A stretch of 64,000 nt of DNA, from positions 992,001 to 1,056,000 of the forward strand of contig NC_016477.1 of the NCBI RefSeq assembly GCF_000226095.1. The letters run 5' to 3'. Made by a program: the position numbers and the translations under genes. Positions 34,292-44,486 of the stretch are shown piece after piece; positions within the stretch are counted from its first letter, which is position 1; each line of letters starts with the position of its first letter. A model generated the notes under the pieces. That model saw only the letters and a program-made list of their open reading frames with translations, had not been told where the DNA came from and ran no database searches. The DNA comes from Thermothelomyces thermophilus ATCC 42464 (Eukaryota > Ascomycota > Sordariomycetes > Sordariales > Chaetomiaceae).

Positions 34292-36513
34292 CCAGGTCAG
34301 TGCTGACCTCTTCGGTTGTTCGGCTGATAGCGGCTTCGTCGATCGTGCTCATTTCCGTGAGCCATTGAGTGCTTGCGGCTTCCCACCATTGGGTCCGTTC
34401 TGCTTTCCGTCGTGCGTGCCATAGCTTCATCTGAAGCTCCCGAATTCGCAATTTCTTTTCGTCCGCGTGATAGAGGCAATCGTTGCTCCAGCACGAGTCC
34501 CATGTGTCTCGTCCCGTTCCGCAGTGCCTAGGCCAGGCTCGTCTTGGAACTATCGTGATGCTTTCTAGATCGCGGGCTTCGATCTTCCAAAGCAATTCGG
34601 CCGCTCTGTTTCCTGCATCGTAGACCCATTCCACAGGGCACAAGCCTCCGTCCCCGTTCTCCTGTCGGGTCGGCCAGTGGTTGTTTTCGAATTTGTCGCG
34701 GAAGTGGTATCGGCATTCGTGTGCCACACACTGGAACCAGGGCACTTGCGCATGTGCCTCATGTCGAGGGTGCAGTCGCGTGGCGTCGCCTGGAAGGTAT
34801 TGGAACTCTTTCCCGAATCCTTCCCACTGTACGTGGACCGTAGGTACTCCAGTGCTGACATAGGAGTGTTTCTTCCAGTAGCTTTCCCACGTACGCTCAT
34901 CTTTTCCGCGGTTCGCGCGCATGAACTGGTACTCGGGGTTCCGTACGTCGTGGCTGAGTTGCTGATCGTCAAAGTGCTCGGCGTAGCTATCGGGCCCATC
35001 ATATGTCACAGGCTGTTCCCCTTTGATGGTTTCCACGATACGTCGGAGTTCCCTCATTTCGTCCTTCATCTCATCGCTCTGCTGGGCGAGTCGAGTCAAG
35101 CGCCCATCCCGTTCGCGCAGTTCCGTGTTGAGTCGGAAAACTTCGTTGCGGTACCATTCGATTCGTTCCTGGAGGAATAGAGCATTGGGTCCGGGTCTTT
35201 CGATTCCTTGGGTGTCGGTTGTCCACGATCCATCCCGCCTCTGCGTGACTGTGAAACCCCCACTGCCTCAAGATTGGGAGAATCGAAATTGGCGGCGCAT
35301 ACTCTCCTGCCATGTCCCATTCGGCAAGACCTGTCTCTGGGTCCACAGTGACCAGTTCGGAGTACGGTGCTTGTTCGTCTTCACCGTTGCCGTCGTGTCC
35401 GAGACTGTCCGTGTCACTGTCCTTGTCTTCGTAGCTCGTGGCTGCTACTTCGGTGACGTTCTTGGTGGTTTCGTCGATGGCCGCAATTTCCTTTCCGGGG
35501 GTTGGTTTCCATTCTTTCTTCGGGCTCCGGCATTCTCGCTTGTAGTGCCCTTTCTTTCCGCAGTTGTAGCAGGTAACATTGGACTTGTCTTTGGTCGCCT
35601 TCTTCTGGTCCTGCTTCTGCGCTGCGTCCACATCCATGGCTCCGGGGTGCGTCCCGTACGAGGTACTAACGTACGCTCGCTTTTTCTTGTCGTTGGCCTT
35701 AACCGTGGTTCCGTTCATTCGACCTCGTTTCTGCTGCTCTCGTGCGTAGAGTCGATCATCGATCCTGATGGCCTGCGCGATGTATTCATCCAGAGTCTCA
35801 GGCCGATCGTACTTGTACAGCTCGTCCTTGACCTTTTCCTTCAAGCCGTTGTAGAACAGTTGCATCAACGCCTCGTCGTTAAGCTGAGACTTGAGCATGT
35901 CCTGTCTGAACTGTGCGGCGTAGGAGGCTGCTGACTTGGTCTGTCGGAGATTGGCGAGTCTTTCTTGCGCATGAATCTTCTCGTCTTTGTCGCCAAAAAC
36001 TTTCCGAAGCTCTTCTTCGAAACGGTCGTAAGATCGGAAGACTGCCCGTGTAAACGCGTCTCGATCGTCTTCGTCTTCCTCCGTGAGATAGTCGTTCCAC
36101 GTAGGCTCGAACCATCTGAGTGCCTTGCCCTCTAGTCTCGTGGCTGCGTAGAGGACTTTGGCTTTGTCGTCCGGAAACTTGTCGTCATTGAGCCGGAAGT
36201 AGGATCGGAGGTTTGTCAGGAATCCTGCGAGATCCTCCTTGGTTCCTCCGTATTTACCAGGTGGTTCGATCTTGATGCGGCTCGCCTTGGCGGTCTCGAG
36301 CGCTTCGATTTTGGCGTAGGCTTCGTTGACCAACTTCTGCGAGTACTTTTCGCGGTTCTCGAGTTCCTTGATTCGAGCTTGAGCAGCCTTGTCTCTCTGG
36401 TCCAACTCCTGGATCCGCTGCTGGAGTTGACCAAGCTGAGCGAGCAGCTGTTCGGCCGTGACGTTGGTAGCCATGTCGATGTCGAGGTCGAAGTCACCTC
36501 CGTTCTGAACCAT
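34251..36513 (-). CDS. gag: gag of element A: coiled coil, CCHC knuckle, Cys/His region; one-base insertion
   Basis: ATG at 36513 (MVQNGGDFDLDIDMATN), TAA at 34253-34251. Residues about 18-75 form a coiled coil (QLQQRIQELDQRDKAAQAR). A retrotransposon capsid-type region follows (GKYGGTKEDLAGFLTNLRSY, KALRWFEPTW). A CCHC zinc knuckle CYNCGKKGHYKREC is at about residues 315-328. A second coiled coil (LFLQERIEWYRNEVFRLN) and two C-x4-C-x2-H motifs (CVAHECRYH, CWSNDCLYH) mark the C-terminal half. The span is 2263 nt against 2262 in elements 1, 2, C, 4 and 5. The extra base is in a G run (five C on the plus strand, 35257-35261; four in every other copy), so the frame ends early at 35071 and continues in the +1 frame. 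The usual product would be 753 residues. Confidence 0.9.
34263..34293 (-). promoter_or_regulatory. -1 programmed frameshift signal between gag and pol, element A
   Basis: In gag frame the heptamer G-GGA-AAC (34293-34287) fits X-XXY-YYZ. A 6-nt spacer GGGTCA is followed by a GGGCCC/GGGCCC stem with loop TTCGAG (34280-34263). The pol frame opens just upstream and the gag TAA lies 10 nt after the stem, so the shift must occur in this short overlap. Confidence 0.8.
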
Positions 36514-36524
36514 GACAGAACAAA

Positions 36525-36540
36525 GGGAGTGGTAACAACG
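36525..36540 (-). promoter_or_regulatory. Primer-binding site of element A, self-priming (Tf1-type)
   Basis: Next to the 5' LTR, element-sense CGTTGTTACCACTCCC shows no obvious match to a tRNA 3' end. Its TTGTTACCACT (36538-36528) is complementary to AGTGGTAACAA within the LTR (36723-36713). An 11-nt complementarity is the arrangement known from Tf1 self-priming elements. Confidence 0.75.
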
Positions 36541-36954
36541 TGTGACGAACCCAACTCAGACTGCTTCTGAAAGGGTCCAGACGGAGGTGGGTGAAGCGGG
36601 ACAAGCAGGCAGGTCGTCTGAGGGATTCGGTGAAGCCAAAGGGTTCACAACAACACTTAGAGTTGTCTCTCACAGTAATCAGCAATGCTTGGTATGAGTA
36701 CTGTGATTGTGATTGTTACCACTGGTGAACTCCCAGAGTTCGCCAGAACGAGTGACTATATACAATTTCCTTGTCCTTTCCCCCTTGAGTCTTGATCGTG
36801 CGATCGCTGCTGCGATCCTGCGATCGTTACCCAAGTGCTCGTCTTGATCGAAGTGCGATCACTGCGATCACTTCCTGATTGGTCCTTAGGTCTTGTGGTT
36901 CCTGATTGGTTCTGTGCGCCTTGCCGGGTCGCCTTATGCAGCCAAATCGTGACA
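36541..36954 (-). repeat. 5' LTR of element A
   Basis: 414 bp. TATA-like TTGTATATAG in element sense at about 36764-36755, upstream of R, which contains AGTGGTAACAA. U3 carries five TGCGATC repeats at 36799-36869. Confidence 0.95.
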
Positions 36955-36959
36955 TTCGA

Positions 36960-38570
36960 GCCTATATAGAACGACTATCTTACTAAGGGAGACAAAGACG
37001 ACCAAGATACGTTTATATAGATAGTCTTTCGATCCCATAACCGTTTTGAAGAAGAGCTTTAGAAGGTTTTTGGCGATAAAGATAAGAAGATTTATATATA
37101 AGAAAGACTTACTAATCTTTGATAGACTAAGTTAGCAGCCTCCTATGCTATATAGTTTAGATAGGACATACTTAAGTCTTAGCTTAATAATAAAGTGTTA
37201 ATATAACTATTCTATAATAGCTTGAAGGAAAAGGTTAAAGATAAGCTATATAAGTATAATTAGCCTAAGACTCTAGACGAATATATTATATAGGCTATTA
37301 GAATTGATAATTAACTCTATATATAAAAGTAGTAGAAACGAGGTCGAATAAATAGAACTACGGTTAAGGCTAATGATAAGAAAAAGCGAGTATATATTAG
37401 TACCTTATATAGGATATACTCTAAAGCTATAGATATAGATATAGTATAAAAGCAGGACTAGAAGAAGATAACTAAAGATAAGTCTAATATTACCTACTAT
37501 AACTATAGAAAGAAAGGGCACTATAAGCAAGAATATCGAAGCCTAAAGAAAAAGTAGAAGATAGTCCCTAGAAAGGAAATTACGATTATTAACGAAACTA
37601 AGGACGTTATCGAAGTAGCGGCTATAAGCTACAAAGATAAGGGTAGTGATATAGATAGTCTTAGATACGACAGTAACGGTAAAGACAAACAAGCACCGTA
37701 CTCCAAACTGGTCACTATAGACCTAGAGATAGGTCTTGCTAAATAGGACACGGTAGGAGAGTATATACTACCAATTTCGACTCTCCTAGCCTTAAGGCAG
37801 TAGGGTTTTACAATTATATAGAGGCGAGATAGATCATAGACAACCGATACCTAAGGAATCAAAAGACCCGGACCTAATGTTCTATTCCTCTAGGAATAAA
37901 TTAAATAATACTATAATGAAGTTTTCCGGCTTAATACGGAACTACACGAACGGGATAGACACTTGATTCGACTTATCTAGTAGAGTAATAAGATAAGGGA
38001 CAAGACAAGGGAACTCTAACGTATTATGGAAACTATTAAAGAAGAATAGCCTATGATATATAATAGGCCTAATAGCTATACCGAGTACCTTAACGACTAG
38101 TAACTTAGTAACGACATATAGAACCTAGAATACTAGTTTATATATACGAATTATAGAAAAGACAAGTATATATAGGAAAGCTACTAGAAGAAATACTCCT
38201 ACTATAGCATTAGAGTACCTATAGTCTATATATAATAGGAAAGATTTAGGAAAGAATTCTAATACCTCCTAGGTAACGCTATATAACTATATCCTTGATA
38301 CAAGGCACATATATAAGTGCCCTAGTTCTAATATATAGTATATAGATACCAATACTACTTCCGTAACAAATTTAAAAACAATTACTAGCCGACCCGACAA
38401 AGAAATAAGGACAGAAGCTTACGTCCTATAGAATAGATCTATAATATAGGAAATAGAGCGGCCAAATTGCTCTAGAAGATCAAAGCCTACAATCTAGAAG
38501 GCATTACGATAGTTTTAAAACGAGCCTAGCCTAGGCACTACAAAATAGGACAAGATATATAGGACTTGTA
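36960..38570 (+). pseudogene. gag: gag of element 3, segment 2
   Basis: Continues segment 1 after the second TTCGA. The zinc knuckle relic YYNYRKKGHYKQEY lies at about 37495-37537. It ends at TTGTA (38566-38570), where element C inserted. Gag frame but full of TAG stops. Confidence 0.85.
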
Positions 38571-39023
38571 TATAACAAACCCAGCTCAGACTTCTTCTAA
38601 AAGGGTTTAGACGAAGGCAAATCAAGCAAGACAAGCGTATAGGTCGTCTAAGGGATTCGGTAAAGCCAAAGGGTTTATAACAACACTAGAGTTATCTCTC
38701 ACAATAGTTAGCAATGCTTAGTATAAGTACTATAATTATAGGTTAGGTTACTATCACTAGTGAACTCCCAGAGTCCACCATAACGAGTGACTAGCTAGCT
38801 ATATATATACAATTATCTGTCCTTCTTCAATAGTTATCACTAGTACCATTTCTCCTTTTACTCTATAATTCCGCGTTATCAACGGTAATATGTTATTATC
38901 ACTAGTAAAGACCTTAGTCTTAGCAGTGATAATCTTCTGATTAGTCCGTCAAGTGATTGGCTGTCGGAATGTCCTATGTCCTGGCTACAGCCTGCCGGGC
39001 CGTCCATATGCTTATCCGTAACA
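38571..39023 (-). repeat. 3' LTR of element C (U3 type C)
   Basis: 453 bp, TATAACAAACC (from TGTAACGAACC) to ATCCGTAACA on the plus strand. U3 holds the inverted repeat TTATCACT/AGTGATAA (38896-38903, 38935-38942) with a nested AAGAC/GTCTT. Confidence 0.88.
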
Positions 39024-39040
39024 CGATGCCCCTCCTTCAA

Positions 39041-39059
39041 GGCTTTTGACCTGAAAGCC
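39041..39059. other. Conserved hairpin, element C
   Basis: GGCTTTTG, loop ACC, TGAAAGCC. The innermost pair is altered by RIP and the rest of the stem is kept. Confidence 0.7.
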
Positions 39060-39150
39060 CTCTTAGGCTATTTCAAATAGCGCCAACGACCCTTCGCTTG
39101 TAAGTACTACATTCTTCCTATTTCTACGTTATAGTCGCCATGTTAACAAA

Positions 39151-39628
39151 ATGCCGATAGAGAAACAGAAGTCGTATTCTACACGTTACCATGCTTCCCT
39201 TGCTTAGAACATTGCTAAGAACGGTTTTGTCGTTATGCCTTGCTCTTAGTGCGCGTCGCAAGGCCTTGTCTGTAAAATGATCGTACGCACGAAGTGTTAC
39301 AAAGCCTACGTTTGTTAAGGTTATTCTTATAATAGCTCTAGTATATTGCTTTCTTCTTATAAGTACATCTCCTTTTTTCTTCTTTTTTTTTTAAATATAA
39401 TTCCTAATATTTGCTTTAGTAGATTATATTCTCTAGGAGTAGCGTTATATCAAGGATACTAAACGTCGTACCAAACTTAAGCTAGATAAATCCTAACGCC
39501 GTCTAGAAGAAGCCTAGCGCGAGTTGTCTAAAAAGCTTATATAGCTCCGGCGTCTTCGTTAATAGAAAGAGTTTTTAGTAGAGAAAGGTACTAATATAGT
39601 AGCACGTAGTCTGTCGACCTTAGACAAG
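39151..39628 (+). pseudogene. Antisense gene of element C, first part (six-Cys motif, intron relic, coiled coil)
   Basis: ATG at 39151 (MPIEKQKS). Reads PCSQCASQGLVCKMIVRTKC then YKAYVC with Cys to Tyr changes; restoring the mutated positions conceptually gives C-x2-C-x6-C-x8-C-x2-C-x6-C. A likely intron runs from GTACAT near 39380 to TTTGCTTTAG near 39420. After it comes a coiled coil (LDKSQRRLEEAQRELSKKL, LRRLRQQKEFLVEKG). It is interrupted at ACAAG (39624-39628) by element 4 and continues at 54804. Confidence 0.68.
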
Positions 39629-40055
39629 TGTCACGGAAATATACATGCAGATGCCGCCTGAGCCACTGGCACGAACGGGCCAATCAAGCCGAAGGAATGA
39701 TGGACCAATCAGGACGGGATCACGCTTGGCAAGGAATGATCCTAACAGAGGATCACCGGCTCACGATATGAGCCAGGTAAGCCAGTATGAATGATCACTA
39801 CGACTGCTAGTGATCCTAGGAGTATATATACATGTAAATAGTCACTCGTTATAGTGGACTCTAGGAGTTCACTAGTAGTAACAATCACAATCACAGTACT
39901 TATACTAAGCATTGCTAATTACTATAAGAGATAACTCTAGTGTTGTTATAAACCCTTTGGCTTTACCAAATCCCTTAGACGACCTGCCTGCTTGTCCCGC
40001 CTAATCTACCTCCGTCTGGACCCTTTCAGAAGAAGTCTGAGTTAGGTTCGTTATA
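39629..40055 (+). repeat. 5' LTR of element 4 (U3 type B)
   Basis: 427 bp. TGTCACGGAAATATAC to GTTCGTTATA. TATA box GTATATATACATG near 39822. Three inverted repeats lie in U3 (39737-39815). The primer site CGTTGTTACCACTCCC follows. Confidence 0.9.
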
Positions 40056-40082
40056 CGTTGTTACCACTCCCTTTGTTCTGTC

Positions 40083-41745
40083 ATGGTTCAGAACGGAGGA
40101 GACTTCGACCTCGATATCGACATAGCTACCAATATTACGGCCGAACAGCTGCTCGCTTAGCTTGGTCAACTCTAGCAGCGGATCCAGGAGTTGGACTAGA
40201 GAGATAAGGCTGCTTAAGCTTGAATTAAGGAACTTAAGAACCGCGAAAAGTACTCGCAGAAGTTGGTTAACGAGGCCTATGCTAAAATCGAGGCACTCGA
40301 GGGCGCCAAAGTAAAGCGTATTAAGATCGAACTACCTGGCAAATACGGAGGAACTAAGGAGGATCTTGTAGGATTCCTGACAAACCTCTGATCCTACTTC
40401 TGGCTTAATGACGATAAGTTTCCGGATGATAAAGCTAAAGTCCTCTATATAGCTATGAGACTAGAGGGCAAGGCACTTAGATGGTTCGAGCCTACGTGGA
40501 ACGACTATCTTACGGAGGAAGACGAAGACGATCGAGACGCGTTTATACGGGCAGTCTTCCGATCTTACGACTGTTTCGAAGAAGAGCTTCGGAAGGTTTT
40601 TAGCGATAAGGATGAGAAGATTTATACGTAAGAAAGACTTGCCAATCTCCGACAGACCAAGTCAGTAGCCTCCTACACCGTATAGTTTAGATAGGACATG
40701 CTCAAGTCTTAGCTTAATAATAAGGCGTTGATACAATTGTTCTATAATAGCCTAAAGGAAAAGGTCAAGGACGAGCTATATAAGTACGATTGGCCTAAGA
40801 CTCTAGATAAATATATCGCGTAGGCTATTAGGATCGATGATCAACTCTACATACAAGAGTAGCAGAAACGAGGTCGAATGAACGGAACCACGGTTAAGGC
40901 CAATGATAAGAAAAAGCGAGCGTACGTTAGTACCTCGTATAGGACGTACCCCAGAGCTATAGATATAGATATAGCGTAGAAGCAGGACTAGAAGAAGACG
41001 ACCAAAGACAAGTCCAATGTTACCTGCTATAACTACGGAAAGAAAGGACACTATAAGCAAGAATGCCGGAGCCCGAAGAAAGAATAGAAACTAGCCCCTA
41101 GAAAGGAAATTGCGGCTATTGACGAAACTACTAAGGACATTATCGAAGTAGCAGCTACGAGCTACGAAGACAAGGGTAGTGATACGGATAGTCTCGGACA
41201 TAACGGCAACGGTGAAGACAAACAAGCACCGTACTCCGAACTGGTCACTATGAACCTAGAGACAGGTCTTGCCGAATGGGACATGGCAGGAGAATATACA
41301 CCGCTAGTTTTGATTCTCCTAGCCTTGAGGTAGTAGGGTTTCATAGTCACGTAGAGGCGGGATGGATCGTGGATAACCGACACCTAAGGAATCGAAAGAC
41401 CTAGACCTAATGTTCTATTCCTCTAGGAACGAATTGAATGGTATCGTAACGAAGTTTTTCGGCTTAACGCGGAACTACGCGAACGGGATGAACGCTTGAT
41501 TTGACTTGCCTAGTAGAGCGATAGAATGAGGGACGAAATAAGGGAACTCTGATGTATTGTAGAAACTATTAAAGGAGAATAGCTTGTAATATACGATAGG
41601 CCCGATAGCTATACCGAGTATCTTGACGGCTAACAACTTAGTAACGACGTGTAGAACCTAGAATACTAGTTTATACGTGTAAACTGCGGAAAGGACGAGC
41701 GTATATAGGAAAGCTACTAGAAGAAACACTCCTATATTAGCACTA
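40083..41745 (+). pseudogene. gag: gag of element 4, segment 1
   Basis: ATG at 40083, colinear with element A Gag. CCHC knuckle present as CYNYGKKGHYKQEC near 41025-41065. Interrupted at CACTA (41741-41745) by element 5. Several TAG/TAA stops. Confidence 0.87.
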
Positions 41746-42197
41746 TGTCACGAGCCAACCATAAACCGCGACCCGGTGGGGTGCAGCAGGCCGAATGAGC
41801 CACCAATTAAGAAGGGCACGAAGCAAGGCTGACACGGATCGCTAGGGAGCGCAGGCTACCACGAGCGAACAATTGCCAAAAGGGGAAAGATAGCAGAGGA
41901 TAGCTAGCTACCAAAGGCGATCCGAAGACAGGATCGAAGAAGGCCATAAGCGATCAGGAAGAGTATATATACATGTAAATAGTCACTCGTTATGGTGGAC
42001 TCTGGGAGTTCACCAGTGGTAACAATCACAATCACAGTACTCATACCAAGCATTGCTGATTACTGTGAGAGACAACTCTAAGTGTTGTTGTGAACCCTTT
42101 GGCTTCACCGAATCCCTCAGACGACCTGCCTGCTTGTCCCGCTTCACCCACCTCCGTCTGGACCCTTTCAGAAGAAGTCTGAGTTGGGTTCGTCATA
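41746..42197 (+). repeat. 5' LTR of element 5 (U3 type D)
   Basis: 452 bp. U3 (TGTCACGAGCCAACC...) is unrelated at sight to types A-C. From GTATATATACATGTAAATAG onward it matches type B and then the common R/U5. Confidence 0.92.
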
Positions 42198-42213
42198 CGT
42201 TGTTACCACTCCC
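42198..42213 (+). promoter_or_regulatory. Self-priming primer-binding site of element 5
   Basis: CGTTGTTACCACTCCC directly after the LTR. TTGTTACCACT is complementary to AGTGGTAACAA in the LTR, as in element A. Confidence 0.72.
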
Positions 42214-42224
42214 TTTGTTCTGTC

Positions 42225-44486
42225 ATGGTTCAGAACGGAGGAGACTTCGACCTCGACATCGACATGGCTACCGACGTCACGGCCGAACAGCTGCTCACTC
42301 AGCTTGGTCAACTCTAGCAGCGGATCCAGGAGTTGGACCAGAGAGACAAGGCTGCTCAAGCTCGAATCAAGGAACTCGAGAATCGCGAAAAGTACTCGCA
42401 GAAGTTGGTCAACGAGGCCTACGCCAAAATCGAAGCGCTCGAGACCGCCAAGGCGAGCCGTATCAAGATCGAACCACCTGGTAAATACGGAGGAACCAAG
42501 GAGGATCTCGTAGGATTCCTAACAAACCTCCGATCCTACTTCCGGCTCAATAACGACAAGTTTCCAGACGACAAAGCCAAAGTCCTCTACACAGCCACAA
42601 GACTAGAGGGCAAGGCACTCAGATGGTTCGAGCCTACGTAGAACAACTACCTCACTGAGGAAGACGAAGACGACCGAGACGCGTTTACACAGGCAGTCTT
42701 CCGATCTTACGACCGTTTCGAAGAAGAGCTTCGAAAGGTTTTCGGCGACAAAGACGAGAAGATTCATACACAAGAAAGACTCGCCAATCTTCGACAGACC
42801 AAGTTAGCAGCCTCCTACGCCGCACAGTTTAGACAGGACATGCTCAAGTCTCAGCTTAACGACAAGGCGTTGATGCAACTGTTCTACAACGGCTTAAAGG
42901 AAAAGGTCAAGGACGAGCTATACAAGTACGACCGGCCTGAGACCCTGGACGAATACATCGCACAGGCCATCAGAATCGATGATCGACTCTACGCACGAGA
43001 GCAGTAGAAACGAGGTCGAATGAACGGAACTACGGTTAAGGCTAACGATAAGAAAAAGCGAGCGTACGTCAGTACCTCGTACGGGACGCACCCCGGAGCT
43101 ATGGATGTAGACGCAGCGTAGAAGCAGGACCAGAAGAAGGCGACCAAAGACAAGTCCAATGTTACCTGCTACAACTACGGAAAGAAAGGGCATTATAAGC
43201 GAGAATGCCAGAGCCCGAAGAAAGAATGGAAGCCAGTCCCTGGAAAAGAAATCGCGGACATCGACGAAACTACCAAGAACGTCACCGAAGTAGTAGCCAC
43301 GAGCTACGAAGACAAGGACAGTGATACGGACAGTCTCGGACACGACGGCAACGGTGAAGACGAACAAGCACCGTACTCCGAACTGGTCACTGTGGACCCA
43401 GAGACAGGTCTTACCGAATGGGACATGGCAGGAGAGTATGCGCCGCTAATTTCGATTCTCCTAACCTTGAGGCAGTGGGGTTTCACAGTCACGTAGAGGC
43501 GGGATGGATCGTGGACAACCGACACCCAAGGAATCGAAAGACCCGGACCTAATGCTCTATTCCTCCAGGAACGAATCAAATAGTACCGTAACGAAGTTTT
43601 CCGACTTAACACGGAACTACGCGAACGGAATGGGCGCTTGACTCGACTCGCCCAGCAGAGCGATGAGATAAAGGACGAAATGAGGGAACTCCGACGTATC
43701 GTGGAAACTATCAAAGGGGAACAGCCTGTGACATATGATAGGCCCGATAGCTACGCCGAGCACTTTGACGATCAGCAACTCAGCCACGACGTACGGAACC
43801 CCGAATACCAGTTCATGCGCGCGAACCGCGGAAAAGACGAACGTACGTAGGAAAGCTACTGGAAGAAACACTCCTATATCAGCACTGGAGTACCTACGGT
43901 CTACGTACAATGGGAAGGATTCGGGAAAGAATTCCAATACCTCCCGGGCGACGCCACGCGACTGCACCCTCGACATGAGGCACATACGCAAGTGCCCTGG
44001 TTCCAGTGTGTGGCACACGAATGCCGATACCACTTCCGCGACAAATTCGAAAACAACCACTAGCCGACCCGACAGGAGAACGGGGACGGAGGCTTGTGCC
44101 CTGTGGAATGGGTCTATGATGCAGGAAACAGAGCGGCCGAATTGCTCTGGAAGATCGAAGCCCGCGATCTAGAAAGCATCACGATAGTTCCAAGACGAGC
44201 CTGGCCTAGGCACTGCGGAACCGGACGAGACACATGGGACTCGTGCTGGAGCAACGATTGCCTCTATCACGCGGACGAAAAGAAATTGCGAATTCGGGAG
44301 CTTCAGATGAAGCTATGGCACGTACGACGGAAAGCGGAACGGACCCAATGGTGGGAAGCCGCAAGCACTCAATGGCTCACGGAAATGAGCACGATCGACG
44401 AAGCCGCTATTAGCCGAACAACCGGAGAGGTCAGCACTGACCTAGGAAACGGGTCAGGGCCCTTCGAGGGGCCCGGAAACCATTAA
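42225..44486 (+). pseudogene. gag: gag of element 5, 2262 nt, a few RIP stops
   Basis: ATG 42225, TAA 44484-44486. One frame throughout, which shows that Gag is normally a single 753-residue protein including the C-terminal Cys/His half. Knuckle CYNYGKKGHYKREC-type sequence near 43170-43210. Breaks are TAG codons for Gln or Trp, for example after FEPT at about 42640 and after EQ at about 43005. Confidence 0.9.
44444..44474 (+). promoter_or_regulatory. -1 frameshift signal, element 5 (slippery site hit by RIP)
   Basis: AGGAAAC (GGGAAAC with one G to A), spacer GGGTCA, stem GGGCCC/GGGCCC with loop TTCGAG, all in the same register as element A. Confidence 0.75.

Larger units (their letters stand above)
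29443..36954 (-). mobile_element. LTR element A: undecayed Ty3/gypsy chromovirus, minus strand
   Basis: 7512 bp with 414-bp LTRs (29443-29856, 36541-36954) that I read as identical, and target duplication TTCGA (29438-29442, 36955-36959). No RIP-type stops are present and GC is normal, unlike its surroundings, so it is the youngest insertion. From right to left it holds 5' LTR, primer site, gag, frameshift signal, pol, 3' noncoding region with hairpin and polypurine tract, 3' LTR. An antisense gene sits on the plus strand at 29989-30627. Two one-base homopolymer indels (35257-35261 and 32711-32713) break gag and pol. Confidence 0.96.

Noticed and set aside
34251-35099. A separate accessory gene between gag and pol in element A
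   Set aside because: In elements 1, 2, 4, 5 and C the same sequence is in one frame with gag (2262 nt). The separation in A is caused by one inserted base.
35260-35310. A 40-nt intron (GTATGC...GGCAG) that would join the two Gag frames in element A
   Set aside because: It would restore the frame only in A; the other copies need no splicing and have one base fewer in the nearby G run.
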